DNA of 64,000 nucleotides from Lachnospiraceae bacterium AM48-27BH (GTDB taxonomy: Bacteria; Bacillota; Clostridia; Lachnospirales; Lachnospiraceae), in contig QUFC01000005.1 of the NCBI GenBank assembly GCA_003478355.1, positions 62,001-126,000 of the forward strand, given 5' to 3'. The position numbers and the translations under genes are program-made. The notes under the pieces were generated by a model. The model saw nothing but the letters and a program-made list of their open reading frames with translations, did no database searches and was not told where the DNA came from. Of the stretch, positions 1-9,085 are shown in pieces. Position 1 is the first letter of the stretch, and each line of letters starts with the position of its first letter.

Positions 1-586
1 GAAGATCAAGGGCGTTCGCGCGGTACAGGATTACATGATCCAGGAGGTTCAGCGTGTATACCGTCTGCAGGGTGTAGAGATCAACGATAAGCACGTTGAG
101 GTTATCGTTCGTCAGATGTTAAAGAAGATCCGTGTTGAAGAGAGTGGAGATAGCGATGTGCTTCCGGGAGTTTCCATGGATGTTCTGGACTTCAACGATA
201 TGAACGAGGCTCTGATCGCAGAGGGCAAACGTCCGGCAGAGGGCAAACAGGTTATGCTTGGTATTACCAAGGCATCCCTGGCAACCGATTCCTTCTTGTC
301 AGCCGCTTCCTTCCAGGAGACCACCAAGGTTCTGACAGAAGCAGCGATCAACGGTAAGGTTGACCATCTGATCGGTCTGAAAGAGAACGTTATCATCGGT
401 AAGCTGATCCCGGCTGGTACCGGTATGAAGCGTTATCGTTCTGTAAAACTGAATACAGATGCTCATATGATCGAGGAGCCAACCGAGGCAGAGGATGAGA
501 ATGCAGAGATCACTCTTTCCGAGGGTGCAGAGGATTCCGTAGCAGAAGAGGTTCTGGATCTGGATGAAGGCTCTGATGAGGAATAA
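1..586 (+). CDS. rpoC: RNA polymerase beta-prime subunit, C-terminal end (partial)
   Basis: The frame is open at the window edge (first full codon at base 2), so only the last 194 codons of the largest RNA polymerase subunit are present. The conserved beta-prime C-terminal segment is visible: the [18 protein letters not shown] stretch near the start, the [20 protein letters not shown] helix region, and the [21 protein letters not shown] segment. The last 40 or so residues form a very acidic tail, a lineage-specific extension. A terminator follows, and the str operon then starts from its own promoter, the usual Firmicute order. Confidence 0.97.
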   Translation, partial: KIKGVRAVQDYMIQEVQRVYRLQGVEINDKHVEVIVRQMLKKIRVEESGDSDVLPGVSMDVLDFNDMNEALIAEGKRPAEGKQVMLGITKASLATDSFLSAASFQETTKVLTEAAINGKVDHLIGLKENVIIGKLIPAGTGMKRYRSVKLNTDAHMIEEPTEAEDENAEITLSEGAEDSVAEEVLDLDEGSDEE

Positions 587-614
587 GAATGACACCGTCA
601 GGTGAACAGAAAGG

Positions 615-646
615 CGCAGCTGGGCGAAAGCTTAGCTGCGTTTTGT
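615..646 (+). terminator. Rho-independent terminator after rpoC
   Basis: The 7-bp inverted repeat CGCAGCT / AGCTGCG (615-621 and 634-640) is followed at once by TTTTGT. It lies 28 bases after the rpoC stop and just upstream of the rpsL promoter, so it should end rpoBC transcription. Confidence 0.8.
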
Positions 647-684
647 GTATCACAGGAAATTCAAAAGAATTCAAAACTTTCGGC

Positions 685-713
685 TTGACATCTTTGGAGA
701 ATCTGTATATAAT
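685..713 (+). promoter_or_regulatory. Sigma-A promoter of the str operon
   Basis: A consensus TTGACA (685-690) and TATAAT (708-713) are separated by 17 bp, upstream of rpsL. The match is perfect, as expected for a ribosomal protein operon. The leader to the rpsL start is about 80 bases. Confidence 0.92.
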
Positions 714-799
714 GAGAAAGCGTGCGAAAACATGTAGTTTTTGTGTGCAAAAAAGCTGAATTACAGCAACCACAGACAATATCACAGGAGGTGAAAAGA

Positions 800-1219
800 A
801 TGCCAACATTTAACCAGTTAGTTAGAAAAGGAAGACAGACATCTGTAAAGAAATCTACTGCACCAGCTCTGCAGAAAGGTTACAACTCCTTACAGAAACG
901 CGCTACCGACATTTCTTCTCCACAGAAGAGAGGTGTTTGTACCGCTGTTAAGACTGCTACACCTAAAAAGCCAAACTCTGCTCTTAGAAAGATTGCCAGA
1001 GTTCGTCTTTCCAACGGCATCGAAGTAACAAGCTATATCCCAGGAGAGGGACACAACCTTCAGGAGCATAGCGTTGTTCTGATCCGTGGCGGTAGAGTAA
1101 AAGACTTACCAGGTACCAGATATCATATCGTTAGAGGTACCCTGGATACCGCTGGTGTTGCAAACAGAATGCAGGCCCGTTCCAAATACGGCGCTAAGAG
1201 ACCAAAAGCGAAAAAGTAA
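800..1219 (+). CDS. rpsL: 30S ribosomal protein S12
   Basis: A 139-residue protein of normal length, part of the 30S decoding centre. It shows the S12 signatures [17 protein letters not shown] and the [20 protein letters not shown] segment around the streptomycin-sensitive lysines. The start is the ATG at 800, preceded by AGGAGGTG. A longer open frame upstream (from 722) begins inside the promoter's transcript leader, has no ribosome site and adds no S12 sequence. First gene of the str operon. Confidence 0.97.
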   Translation: MPTFNQLVRKGRQTSVKKSTAPALQKGYNSLQKRATDISSPQKRGVCTAVKTATPKKPNSALRKIARVRLSNGIEVTSYIPGEGHNLQEHSVVLIRGGRVKDLPGTRYHIVRGTLDTAGVANRMQARSKYGAKRPKAKK

Positions 1220-1550
1220 TTAGAAACACAAAGTGAATTGGAATCACTAACAGCAGTAAAGTGTATTAGTTAGTGCCGGATTTGTGATATTGCCTGTAGG
1301 TTGCAGGAAATAGAATGACCGAGCGCGAACACATTTTATGGAAACATGTGAGTACCGATGATTTGATTATTGCAATGAGCAGCGCAGCCGGGCTGGTACG
1401 GCAATGCGTGCAAGCTTGCTTGCAAAAGCATTGACGGAGCAGACAGGCTATGGGGCGAATGCCCCACATGAGCAAGCCTTGAAAAGGGTTGCGAATGGCC
1501 GCTGCGGACTCTTGGGAGAATTGCAAACCATAATTAAGGAGGGAAGTAAC
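1220..1550 (+). promoter_or_regulatory. Long structured spacer between rpsL and rpsG
   Basis: This 331-base spacer holds no convincing gene. It contains several inverted repeats: CACTAAC/GTTAGTG (about 1246-1278), CAATGC/GCATTG (1402-1407, 1428-1433) enclosing TGCAA/TTGCA, and TGGGGC/GCCCCA (1451-1456, 1461-1466). None is followed by a T-run, so these are not terminators. In E. coli the much shorter rpsL-rpsG spacer is where S7 represses its operon, so an RNA-based control site is a reasonable inference. An AUG at 1404 opens a frame that runs into rpsG without a stop, but its sequence resembles no S7 N-terminus. Confidence 0.45.
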
Positions 1551-2021
1551 GTGCCACGTAAAGGACATACTCAGAAAAGAGACGTATTGGCAGACCCAAT
1601 CTACAACAATAAGGTTGTTACCAAACTGATCAACAACATTATGTTAGATGGTAAGAAGGGTGTTGCCCAGAAGATCGTATACGGTGCTTTTGAGCAGGTT
1701 GCAGAGAAGACCGGTAAGGAAGCAGTAGAAGTATTCGAGGAAGCTATGAACAACATCATGCCTGTACTGGAAGTTAAGGCAAAACGTATCGGTGGTGCTA
1801 CCTATCAGGTGCCGATCGAGGTTAAGCCAGAGAGAAGACAGGCATTAGCACTTCGCTGGATCACCGCTTATTCTCGTAAGAGAGGCGAGAAGACTCAGGA
1901 AGACAGACTTGCTAATGAGATTATGGATGCCGCTAACAACACTGGCGCTTCCGTAAAGAAGAAAGAAGACATGCACAAGATGGCAGAGGCTAACAAGGCA
2001 TTTGCTCATTACAGATTCTAA
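1551..2021 (+). CDS. rpsG: 30S ribosomal protein S7
   Basis: A 156-residue protein of standard length that nucleates assembly of the 30S head on 16S rRNA. It begins with the usual [18 protein letters not shown] segment and ends with the [13 protein letters not shown] tail. The start is a GTG at 1551 with an AAGGAGGGAAG ribosome site just upstream. The frame is open further upstream to 1404, but that part is in the structured spacer and is not expected in S7. fusA follows after 14 bases. Confidence 0.96.
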   Translation: MPRKGHTQKRDVLADPIYNNKVVTKLINNIMLDGKKGVAQKIVYGAFEQVAEKTGKEAVEVFEEAMNNIMPVLEVKAKRIGGATYQVPIEVKPERRQALALRWITAYSRKRGEKTQEDRLANEIMDAANNTGASVKKKEDMHKMAEANKAFAHYRF

Positions 2022-2035
2022 TAGGAGGAACCAAA

Positions 2036-4156
2036 TTGGCTGGAAGAGAATATCCTTTGGAGAGAACCAGAAATATTGGTATTATGGCTCATATCGATGC
2101 TGGTAAGACCACACTGACAGAGCGTATCCTGTATTACACTGGTGTAAACTACAAAATCGGTGATACTCATGAAGGTACTGCTACCATGGACTGGATGGAG
2201 CAGGAGCAGGAAAGAGGTATCACAATCACTTCAGCTGCTACTACCTGTCACTGGACTCTGCAGGAGAATTGCAAGAGAAAACCAGGTGCTCTGGAGCATC
2301 GTATCAACATCATTGATACCCCAGGACACGTTGACTTTACAGTAGAGGTTGAGCGTTCCCTTCGTGTACTTGACGGCGCTGTTGGTGTCTTCTGTGCAAA
2401 AGGCGGTGTAGAGCCACAGTCTGAGAACGTATGGCGTCAGGCTGATACCTACAATGTACCACGTATGGCATTCATCAATAAGATGGATATCCTTGGTGCA
2501 AACTTCTACGGCGCAGTAGAGCAGATCAAGACCCGTCTGGGTAAGAACGCTATCTGTCTGCAGCTGCCAATCGGTAAGGAAGATGAGTTCAAAGGAATCA
2601 TCGACTTATTCGAGATGAAAGCCTACATCTACAACGATGATAAGGGCGAGGACATCTCTATCGTAGAGATCCCAGATGATATGAAGGACGAGGCTGAACT
2701 GTATCGTACTGAGTTAATCGAGAAGATCTGCGAGTTAGATGATGACCTGATGATGCAGTATCTGGAGGGCGAGGAGCCATCCGTTGAAGATTTGAAGAAG
2801 GTTTTAAGAAAAGCTACCTGCGAGTGTACCGCTGTTCCAGTATGCTGTGGTTCTGCATACAGAAACAAAGGCGTTCAGAAGCTGCTGGATGCAATTCTTG
2901 AGTACATGCCTTCTCCAATCGATATCCCACCAATCAAGGGCGTTGACTTAGATGGCAACGAGGTTGTGAGACACTCTTCTGATGAAGAGCCATTCTCCGC
3001 TCTGGCATTCAAGATCATGACTGACCCATTCGTTGGTAAGCTTGCATTCTTCCGTGTGTACTCCGGTACCATGAACTCCGGTTCTTATGTACTGAACGCT
3101 ACTAAGGATAAGAAGGAACGTGTAGGACGTATTCTTCAGATGCATGCAAACAAGAGACAGGAGTTAGACAAGGTTTATTCCGGAGATATCGCTGCAGCTG
3201 TTGGTTTCAAGAACACAACAACTGGTGATACCATCTGTGATGAGCAGCATCCTGTAATCCTGGAATCCATGGTATTCCCGGAGCCAGTTATCGATATCGC
3301 GATCGAGCCAAAGACCAAAGCTGGTCAGGGCAAGATGGGCGAGGCGCTGGCAAAACTTGCAGAGGAGGATCCAACCTTCCGTGCAAAGACAAACCAGGAG
3401 ACTGGTCAGACTATCATCTCTGGTATGGGCGAGCTTCATCTGGAGATCATCGTAGACCGTCTGCTTCGTGAGTTCAACGTTGAAGCGAACGTTGGCGCTC
3501 CACAGGTTGCTTACAAAGAGACCTTTACAAAGGCCGTTGATGTAGACAGCAAGTATGCAAAACAGTCTGGTGGTCGTGGTCAGTACGGTCACTGTAAAGT
3601 ACACTTTGAGCCAATGGATGCAAACGCAGAAGAGACCTTCAAGTTTGATTCCACAGTAGTTGGTGGTGCGATCCCGAAAGAGTACATCCCAGCTGTTGGC
3701 GCAGGTATCGAAGAGGCTTCCAAGTCCGGTATCCTTGGTGGATTCCCAGTTCTGGGTGTTCACGCTACTGTATTCGATGGTTCCTACCATGAGGTAGACT
3801 CCAACGAGATGGCATTCAAGATTGCTGGTTCCCTGGCATTCAAAGAGGCTATGCAGAAAGCAGGATCTGTTCTTCTTGAGCCGATCATGAAAGTAGAAGT
3901 AACCATGCCTGAGGAGTACATGGGAGATGTTATCGGTGATATCAACTCTCGTCGTGGCCGTATCGAGGGTATGGAGGACATCGGTGGCGGTAAGATGGTT
4001 AAAGCATATGTACCGTTATCTGAGATGTTCGGTTACTCTACAGATTTACGTTCCAGAACACAGGGACGTGGTAACTACTCTATGTTCTTCGAGAAATATG
4101 AGCAGGTTCCGAAGTCCGTTCAGGAAAAAATTATTGCTGAAAGAAAAGGCAAATAA
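2036..4156 (+). CDS. fusA: Translation elongation factor G
   Basis: A 706-residue GTPase that drives ribosomal translocation. The G-domain motifs are AHIDAGKTT (residues 18-26), DTPGH (94-98) and NKMD (148-151), followed by the EF-G domains II-V. It is about 14 residues longer than typical EF-G because of a small insert just before DTPGH (about residues 75-87, containing [11 protein letters not shown]). This is family-typical for Lachnospiraceae. The start is a TTG at 2036 with AGGAGG at 2023-2028. It is probably cotranscribed with rpsL-rpsG. Confidence 0.96.
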   Translation: MAGREYPLERTRNIGIMAHIDAGKTTLTERILYYTGVNYKIGDTHEGTATMDWMEQEQERGITITSAATTCHWTLQENCKRKPGALEHRINIIDTPGHVDFTVEVERSLRVLDGAVGVFCAKGGVEPQSENVWRQADTYNVPRMAFINKMDILGANFYGAVEQIKTRLGKNAICLQLPIGKEDEFKGIIDLFEMKAYIYNDDKGEDISIVEIPDDMKDEAELYRTELIEKICELDDDLMMQYLEGEEPSVEDLKKVLRKATCECTAVPVCCGSAYRNKGVQKLLDAILEYMPSPIDIPPIKGVDLDGNEVVRHSSDEEPFSALAFKIMTDPFVGKLAFFRVYSGTMNSGSYVLNATKDKKERVGRILQMHANKRQELDKVYSGDIAAAVGFKNTTTGDTICDEQHPVILESMVFPEPVIDIAIEPKTKAGQGKMGEALAKLAEEDPTFRAKTNQETGQTIISGMGELHLEIIVDRLLREFNVEANVGAPQVAYKETFTKAVDVDSKYAKQSGGRGQYGHCKVHFEPMDANAEETFKFDSTVVGGAIPKEYIPAVGAGIEEASKSGILGGFPVLGVHATVFDGSYHEVDSNEMAFKIAGSLAFKEAMQKAGSVLLEPIMKVEVTMPEEYMGDVIGDINSRRGRIEGMEDIGGGKMVKAYVPLSEMFGYSTDLRSRTQGRGNYSMFFEKYEQVPKSVQEKIIAERKGK

Positions 4157-4166
4157 TGATTTAGGC

Positions 4167-4195
4167 TTGAAAAACATGTGCAAATAGCATATAAT
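4167..4195 (+). promoter_or_regulatory. Sigma-A promoter of tuf
   Basis: TTGAAA (4167-4172) and TATAAT (4190-4195) have a 17-bp spacer, right after the fusA stop. It gives tuf its own strong promoter in addition to readthrough from the str operon. Confidence 0.85.
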
Positions 4196-4221
4196 AAACT
4201 CTAGCCTGTATAAATGGAGGA

Positions 4222-4267
4222 GTCCGGCGTATAAACGCCGGACCCCTAATGAGAACCCCTAAAGGGG
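4222..4267 (+). promoter_or_regulatory. Two hairpins in the tuf 5' leader
   Basis: A perfect GTCCGGCG/CGCCGGAC stem (4222-4229, 4236-4243) is followed by CCCCT-AA-AGGGG (4256-4267). Both lie between the tuf promoter and its ribosome site. There is no T-run, so they may stabilise or regulate the mRNA rather than terminate it. Confidence 0.55.
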
Positions 4268-4289
4268 CAATTAAGGAGGACGTTATAAA

Positions 4290-5483
4290 ATGGCAAAAGC
4301 AAAGTTTGAAAGAACCAAACCACATTGTAACATTGGTACCATCGGACACGTTGACCATGGTAAAACTACTTTAACTGCAGCTATCACTAAAGTTCTGGCT
4401 GAGAGAGTTGCTGGTAACACAGCTACAGATTTCGAGAACATCGATAAAGCTCCAGAAGAGAGAGAGCGTGGTATTACTATTTCTACAGCACACGTTGAGT
4501 ATGAGACTGAGCACAGACATTATGCTCACGTTGACTGCCCAGGACATGCTGACTACGTTAAGAACATGATCACTGGTGCTGCTCAGATGGATGGCGCTAT
4601 CCTGGTTGTTGCTGCAACTGATGGTGTTATGGCTCAGACAAGAGAGCATATCCTTCTGTCCCGTCAGGTAGGCGTTCCTTATATCGTAGTATTCATGAAC
4701 AAGTGCGATATGGTTGATGATCCAGAGTTACTTGAGTTAGTAGACATGGAGATCCGTGAGCTGCTGAACGAGTATGAGTTCCCAGGCGATGATACTCCAA
4801 TCATCCAGGGTTCCGCTCTGAAAGCTCTTGAGGATCCACATGGTGAGTGGGGCGACAAGATCATGGAGCTTATGGACGCAGTTGATACTTGGATTCCAGA
4901 TCCACAGCGTGAGACTGATAAGCCATTCCTGATGCCTGTAGAGGACGTATTCACCATTACTGGTCGTGGTACTGTAGCTACCGGTCGTGTAGAGCGTGGT
5001 GTTCTGCATCTGAACGATGAGGTTGAGATCGTTGGTATTCACGAGGAGACCCGTAAGACTGTTGTAACTGGTATCGAGATGTTCCGTAAGCTGCTTGACG
5101 AGGCTCAGGCTGGTGATAACATCGGTGCACTGCTTCGTGGTGTTCAGAGAACTGAGATCGAGAGAGGTCAGTGTCTGTGCAAACCAGGTTCCGTACACTG
5201 TCATCACAAATTTACTGCTCAGGTATACGTTCTGACCAAAGATGAGGGTGGTCGTCATACTCCATTCTTCAACAACTATCGTCCACAGTTCTACTTCAGA
5301 ACAACTGACGTAACTGGCGTTTGCGAGTTACCAGAGGGCGTTGAGATGTGTATGCCAGGCGATAACGTAGAGATGACTGTAGAGCTGATTCATCCAGTAG
5401 CTATGGAGCAGGGTCTGCGTTTCGCTATCCGTGAGGGTGGCCGTACCGTTGGTTCCGGTAGAGTAGTTTCTATCATCGAGTAA
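4290..5483 (+). CDS. tuf: Translation elongation factor Tu
   Basis: A 397-residue GTPase that delivers aminoacyl-tRNA to the ribosome. G motifs are GHVDHGKTT (19-27), DCPGH (82-86) and NKCD (137-140). The domain II and III sequences ([25 protein letters not shown]) are complete. The start ATG follows AAGGAGGACG. Codon use is strongly biased, as expected for a very highly expressed gene. It has its own promoter and terminator, so it can be made independently of fusA. Confidence 0.98.
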   Translation: MAKAKFERTKPHCNIGTIGHVDHGKTTLTAAITKVLAERVAGNTATDFENIDKAPEERERGITISTAHVEYETEHRHYAHVDCPGHADYVKNMITGAAQMDGAILVVAATDGVMAQTREHILLSRQVGVPYIVVFMNKCDMVDDPELLELVDMEIRELLNEYEFPGDDTPIIQGSALKALEDPHGEWGDKIMELMDAVDTWIPDPQRETDKPFLMPVEDVFTITGRGTVATGRVERGVLHLNDEVEIVGIHEETRKTVVTGIEMFRKLLDEAQAGDNIGALLRGVQRTEIERGQCLCKPGSVHCHHKFTAQVYVLTKDEGGRHTPFFNNYRPQFYFRTTDVTGVCELPEGVEMCMPGDNVEMTVELIHPVAMEQGLRFAIREGGRTVGSGRVVSIIE

Positions 5484-5535
5484 TTTCGAAGAGAACTTCA
5501 TAAAATATAGTTATTTATGTCCAAGCGTAAGATTG

Positions 5536-5565
5536 CCCCAGAGACTTTTAGTTTCTGGGGTTTTT
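5536..5565 (+). terminator. Rho-independent terminator after tuf
   Basis: CCCCAGAGAC pairs with GTTTCTGGGG (5536-5545, 5551-5560), directly followed by TTTTT. It marks the end of the str-tuf transcription unit. Confidence 0.92.
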
Positions 5566-5613
5566 CTGTTATAGAAATGAAAAAGGCGACAAAGACAGGA
5601 AACGAGGAGATTC

Positions 5614-6309
5614 ATGAAATACCGCACGTTACTATTTGATATTGATAATACCATTCTGGATTTTGATGCGAACGAGGCAGAATCCTTTCGGAACATGACC
5701 ATTGACCTGGAAGTGCCTTATACAGAAGAACTGTTTCGGCGTTACCATATGATCAATAAAAAAATCTGGGAACAGATTGAACGTGGAGAAATCGCTGTGG
5801 GAGACGGATGCTGCAGACGGTTTGAAATTCTGATGCGGGAATATGGACAGAAGGTAGATGGAGAACAGTGGGAACACGCATATCGGAAATATCTGAATGA
5901 AGGAATCCAGAAAATGCCTCATGTGAACCAGGTACTAGATCGGTTAAAACCGGATTTCCGATTGTATGTGATCACCAATGGTGTGAAGGATACCCAGTAT
6001 CACCGTATGGCTGGATCAGGACTGGATCAGTATTTTGAACACATGTTTATTTCCGGCGAGATCGGTTACTCCAAACCTGCGAAGGAATTCTTTGATTATG
6101 TGAAGGGACATATCCTGGATTTTGATGAGAAAACAACTCTGGTGATCGGAGATTCTCTGACTTCTGATATAAGAGGTGGTATAAATGCTGGACTCGATAC
6201 CTGTTGGATCTGTAGGGATGAAAACACGGATTGTGGCGAATGGAAGCCTGATTACCGGATTAGGGATCTTCAGGATCTGATTCCGATCCTTTATGGAACA
6301 GAAGGTTGA
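5614..6309 (+). CDS. HAD-family hydrolase, YjjG-like (noncanonical pyrimidine nucleotidase type)
   Basis: A 231-residue cytosolic phosphatase-like protein. HAD motif I is FDIDNT, with the nucleophile and acid aspartates at residues 9 and 11. Motif II is seen as ITNG, a lysine lies in YSKPAKEFF, and motif IV is GDSLTSD. A helical cap lies between motifs I and II, as in the YjjG/YfnB group of nucleotidases that act on nucleoside monophosphates. The exact substrate cannot be read from sequence. The start is set by GAGGAG before ATG 5614. nanE follows after 6 bases, so the two are probably cotranscribed. Confidence 0.85.
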   Translation: MKYRTLLFDIDNTILDFDANEAESFRNMTIDLEVPYTEELFRRYHMINKKIWEQIERGEIAVGDGCCRRFEILMREYGQKVDGEQWEHAYRKYLNEGIQKMPHVNQVLDRLKPDFRLYVITNGVKDTQYHRMAGSGLDQYFEHMFISGEIGYSKPAKEFFDYVKGHILDFDEKTTLVIGDSLTSDIRGGINAGLDTCWICRDENTDCGEWKPDYRIRDLQDLIPILYGTEG

Positions 6310-6315
6310 TGGGCA

Positions 6316-7116
6316 ATGGAAAAAGAAAAACTGTTAGGACTGATGAAAGGCCAACTGATCGTATCTTGTCAGGCGCTTCCTGGTGAGGCATTTTATGATG
6401 AAACAATCAGCTTGATGGACCGGTTTGCGATAGCGGCCCAGAGAGCCGGGGCGGCCATGATCCGTGCCAATGGCCTGCGGGATATCCAGGCAGTGAAAAA
6501 AGCAACAGGATTGCCGGTGATTGGTCTGATTAAGAAAGAATATCCGGGGTATGATGCTTATATCACACCGACTGAGAACGAAATAGAAGCTCTCCTTTCA
6601 GTTCACGCAGATGTGATCGCCCTGGATTGTACCCATAGACAGCGTGGGGATGGAAGGAATACAATAGAATTTATGACTGAGATCCGTCGAAAGTATCCAG
6701 ATGCAATTTTTATGGCTGATATTGCCGTTTATGAAGAAGGAATTGCTGCATGGAAAGCAGGAATGGATCTGATCAGTACCACGATGAGCGGGTATACGGA
6801 GCAGTCAAGACTGGCAGAAAAACCGGATTATCAGCTGGTGGAACGGTTAAGTCAGGTACTTACGGTTCCTGTCATCGCAGAGGGGAGAATTGAGGAACCT
6901 GACCAGGCGGCCCGGATGCTCTGGAAAGGTGCTTATGCAGTGGTGGTTGGTGGAGCCATTACCAGACCACAACAGATCGCAGGGCGGTTTGTGAAGACGG
7001 TGAAGGAAGCTGACAGGATGCTCTTAAAAGAGAGAAAAGAGATGAATGACCGGGATAGATCGGAGAAAATAGCAGATTCCGAAAAGCAGAGAGGAGTGGA
7101 CAAGCATGCAGAGTGA
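6316..7116 (+). CDS. nanE: N-acylglucosamine-6-phosphate 2-epimerase (NanE)
   Basis: Converts N-acetylmannosamine-6-phosphate to N-acetylglucosamine-6-phosphate in sialic acid catabolism. The (beta/alpha)8 protein shows the family segments IVSCQALPGE, GLIKKEYPGYDAYITPT (with the candidate catalytic lysine), FMADIAVYEEG, and VIAEGRI with the candidate catalytic glutamate. The protein is 266 residues, about 35 longer than usual. The extra part is a charged C-terminal tail (from about 236) of no known role. It overlaps the next gene by 11 bases. No nanA, nanK or sialidase is in the window. Confidence 0.9.
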   Translation: MEKEKLLGLMKGQLIVSCQALPGEAFYDETISLMDRFAIAAQRAGAAMIRANGLRDIQAVKKATGLPVIGLIKKEYPGYDAYITPTENEIEALLSVHADVIALDCTHRQRGDGRNTIEFMTEIRRKYPDAIFMADIAVYEEGIAAWKAGMDLISTTMSGYTEQSRLAEKPDYQLVERLSQVLTVPVIAEGRIEEPDQAARMLWKGAYAVVVGGAITRPQQIAGRFVKTVKEADRMLLKERKEMNDRDRSEKIADSEKQRGVDKHAE

Positions 7117-7960
7117 CTTTTTAGCAAAAGTACATACCATGTATAATCAGTTTACGAAGGCAGAAAAGAAAGTGGCTGATTTTATCCTGCAGAATCCGAA
7201 GAGAGTTCTTTTTATGTCAATTACAGAACTGGCGGATGAATGTAAGGTTGGTGATACCAGCGTGTTCCGCTTCTGTCGCACCATGGGAGTGAAAGGGTAT
7301 CAGGAATTTAAAATGCAGCTGTCACTCAGCATTCATGATGGAAAAGAGGAAGAAAGCCGTCTGGCAGGAGAAACCAGCCTGGAAGATAGTTTTGGTGAGC
7401 TGGCGAAAAAAGTATTAAATACGAATATGAAAGCACTGGCTGAAACCTACAGCCTTCTGGATGAGAAGGTCGTGTCTCAAACGGTGGATATCCTTCATGC
7501 TGCGGAACGGATCTGGTTTTTTGGCGTGGGAGCCAGCCTTCTGGTGGCCTTGAAAGCGGCGAACAAGTTTCTGAGGATTGAACCAAAAGTATATTGTGTA
7601 CAGGATACACACACCCAGGCTATGATTGCGGCCACCATGCGGCCTGGAGAAGCGGCAGTGGTATTTTCCTATTCCGGAGCAACGAAGGATTCCATCCATG
7701 TGGCGGAGCTGGCAAAACATGCGGGCGCGAAGGTGATCTGTATCACGCATTTCGCCAAATCACCGTTGACCGCTTTTGCGGATCTTGTGCTGTTGTGCGG
7801 TTCTGAAGAGGGGCCGCTTCAAGGCGGTTCGGCATCAGCAGAGATTGGCCAGCTGTTTCTGGTGGATCTTCTTTGTACAGAGTATTACCGGAGATATTAT
7901 GATGCCTGCAGCAAAAACAATGAAAAAACATCCCAGTCTGTACTGGATAAACTGTACTAG
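7106..7960 (+). CDS. MurR/RpiR-family sugar-phosphate regulator (HTH plus SIS domain)
   Basis: A 284-residue transcription factor. An N-terminal HTH_6 domain (about 1-77, with the recognition region DTSVFRFCRTMGVKGYQEFK) is followed by a SIS phosphosugar-binding domain (about 110-245, motifs GVGAS and FSYSGATKDS). Members sense phosphosugars and control amino-sugar genes. Its overlap with nanE suggests it regulates this locus in response to a sialic acid or amino-sugar phosphate. Its 3' end lies inside the terminator of the convergent methyltransferase gene. Confidence 0.9.
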   Translation: MQSDFLAKVHTMYNQFTKAEKKVADFILQNPKRVLFMSITELADECKVGDTSVFRFCRTMGVKGYQEFKMQLSLSIHDGKEEESRLAGETSLEDSFGELAKKVLNTNMKALAETYSLLDEKVVSQTVDILHAAERIWFFGVGASLLVALKAANKFLRIEPKVYCVQDTHTQAMIAATMRPGEAAVVFSYSGATKDSIHVAELAKHAGAKVICITHFAKSPLTAFADLVLLCGSEEGPLQGGSASAEIGQLFLVDLLCTEYYRRYYDACSKNNEKTSQSVLDKLY

Positions 7961-7970
7961 ACTGGGATGT
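7923..7970 (-). terminator. Terminator shared by convergent genes, overlapping the RpiR stop codon
   Basis: ACATCCCAGTCTGTAC (7928-7943) pairs with GTAC-T-AGACTGGGATGT (7954-7970) with one bulge. Read on the minus strand it is followed by TTTTTT (complement of 7923-7928), so it is a good terminator for the methyltransferase gene. Its right arm includes the TAG stop of the plus-strand regulator. Confidence 0.85.
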
Positions 7971-7995
7971 CCCAAAGCTATGAAGGATGATGGAT

Positions 7996-8862
7996 TTACT
8001 CGTCCGCAGACCAACGGCCAGATGCACCGCAAGGCAGAATCAGACCATTTTTTGCAACCGGAAGACCGATCTCATCGGAAATCACGGAACCGCCAAATTT
8101 GCTCTTTACTTCGATGGAGAGCATATAGGTCAGAACTGCAGGAGCCAGACCAGTGGTATAGGAGTTGATCAGGAAAAATAAAGGTTTGTCAGATAACAAC
8201 TGGGCACATAATTTTACCAGTGGGTGAATGGCATCCTCGATTTTCCAGATCTCGCCTTTTGGTCCGCGGCCATAAGATGGTGGGTCCATGATGATGGCGT
8301 CATAGTGATTGCCACGGCGGATCTCTCTCTCTACAAATTTTACACAGTCATCCACGATCCAGCGGATTGGAGCATCCTCCAGACCACTGGATTTTGCATT
8401 TTCTTTGGCCCAGCCGACCATGCCCTTGGAAGCGTCTACATGGGTAACGCTGGCGCCTGCTTTTGCTGCTGCCAGTGTAGCGCCGCCGGTATATGCAAAT
8501 AAGTTTAGTACTTTGATCGGGCGTCCGGCTTTCTGGATCTTCTCACCAAACCAGTCCCAGTTCGCTGCCTGTTCCGGGAACAGACCGGTATGCTTAAAGC
8601 TGAATGGCTTTAGGTTGAAGGTAAGACCATGATATCCGATGGTCCACTGCTGGGGAAGATCGAAAAATTCCCATTCGCCGCCGCCTTTGGCGCTGCGGTG
8701 ATAATGCCCATTGGGACGTCTCCAGCCACGATTCTCCTTGGGAGTTTCCCAGATTACCTGGGGGTCCGGACGGATCAGAAGAAAATCTCCCCAACGCTCT
8801 AATTTCTCGCCGCCAGAGCAGTCGAGAACTTCGTAATCTTTCCATCTATCTGCAATCCACAT
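7996..8862 (-). CDS. Class I SAM-dependent methyltransferase, RlmI/RlmK-like
   Basis: A 288-residue protein. It has a SAM-binding motif I NLFAYTGGATLAAA, a following acidic residue in THVDAS, and a DPPSYGRGP motif IV of the type found in the RlmI family of 23S rRNA cytosine methyltransferases. The RlmI N-terminal PUA domain is absent, so the substrate is uncertain. The start is taken at 8862 (MWIADRW), preceded by GAAAGGTTGG. An ATG 13 codons upstream has no ribosome site. It is convergent with the RpiR regulator and divergent from the wall-binding gene. Confidence 0.85.
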   Translation of the reverse strand: MWIADRWKDYEVLDCSGGEKLERWGDFLLIRPDPQVIWETPKENRGWRRPNGHYHRSAKGGGEWEFFDLPQQWTIGYHGLTFNLKPFSFKHTGLFPEQAANWDWFGEKIQKAGRPIKVLNLFAYTGGATLAAAKAGASVTHVDASKGMVGWAKENAKSSGLEDAPIRWIVDDCVKFVEREIRRGNHYDAIIMDPPSYGRGPKGEIWKIEDAIHPLVKLCAQLLSDKPLFFLINSYTTGLAPAVLTYMLSIEVKSKFGGSVISDEIGLPVAKNGLILPCGASGRWSADE

Positions 8863-9014
8863 AAATGATACCAACCTTTCTATGATAGCGGGCGGCAACA
8901 TGCCGACACCCCAATAAACAACTAATTATAAAAAAGATTATACTTGAGATGCTATAGCCCGTCAAGGAAAAACCGTGAGACTGGATTGTAAGAGAATTGA
9001 AAGATATTACTAAT

Positions 9015-9043
9015 TGAATAAATGGAAAGAACTTGGTAAAATA
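9015..9043 (+). promoter_or_regulatory. Probable sigma-A promoter of the wall-binding protein gene
   Basis: TTGAAT (9015-9020) and TAAAAT (9038-9043) have 17-bp spacing, 43 bases before the ATG at 9086. Confidence 0.6.
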
Positions 9044-9085
9044 TAACATAGGATTGTAGGATTGAAGATAAAGGAGAATTTATAT

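Noticed and set aside
722..799. Longer S12 start
   Set aside because: It begins at the expected transcript start of the str promoter and lacks a ribosome site.
1404..1550. In-frame N-terminal extension of S7
   Set aside because: It has no ribosome site and adds 49 residues not expected in S7, while the GTG at 1551 has a strong site and gives the exact family length. Mentioned only as an open question.
3164..3790. Long minus-strand frame inside fusA (208 codons), with similar ones in tuf, rpoB-type and adk regions
   Set aside because: Mirrors of strongly codon-biased genes with no ribosome sites or domains.
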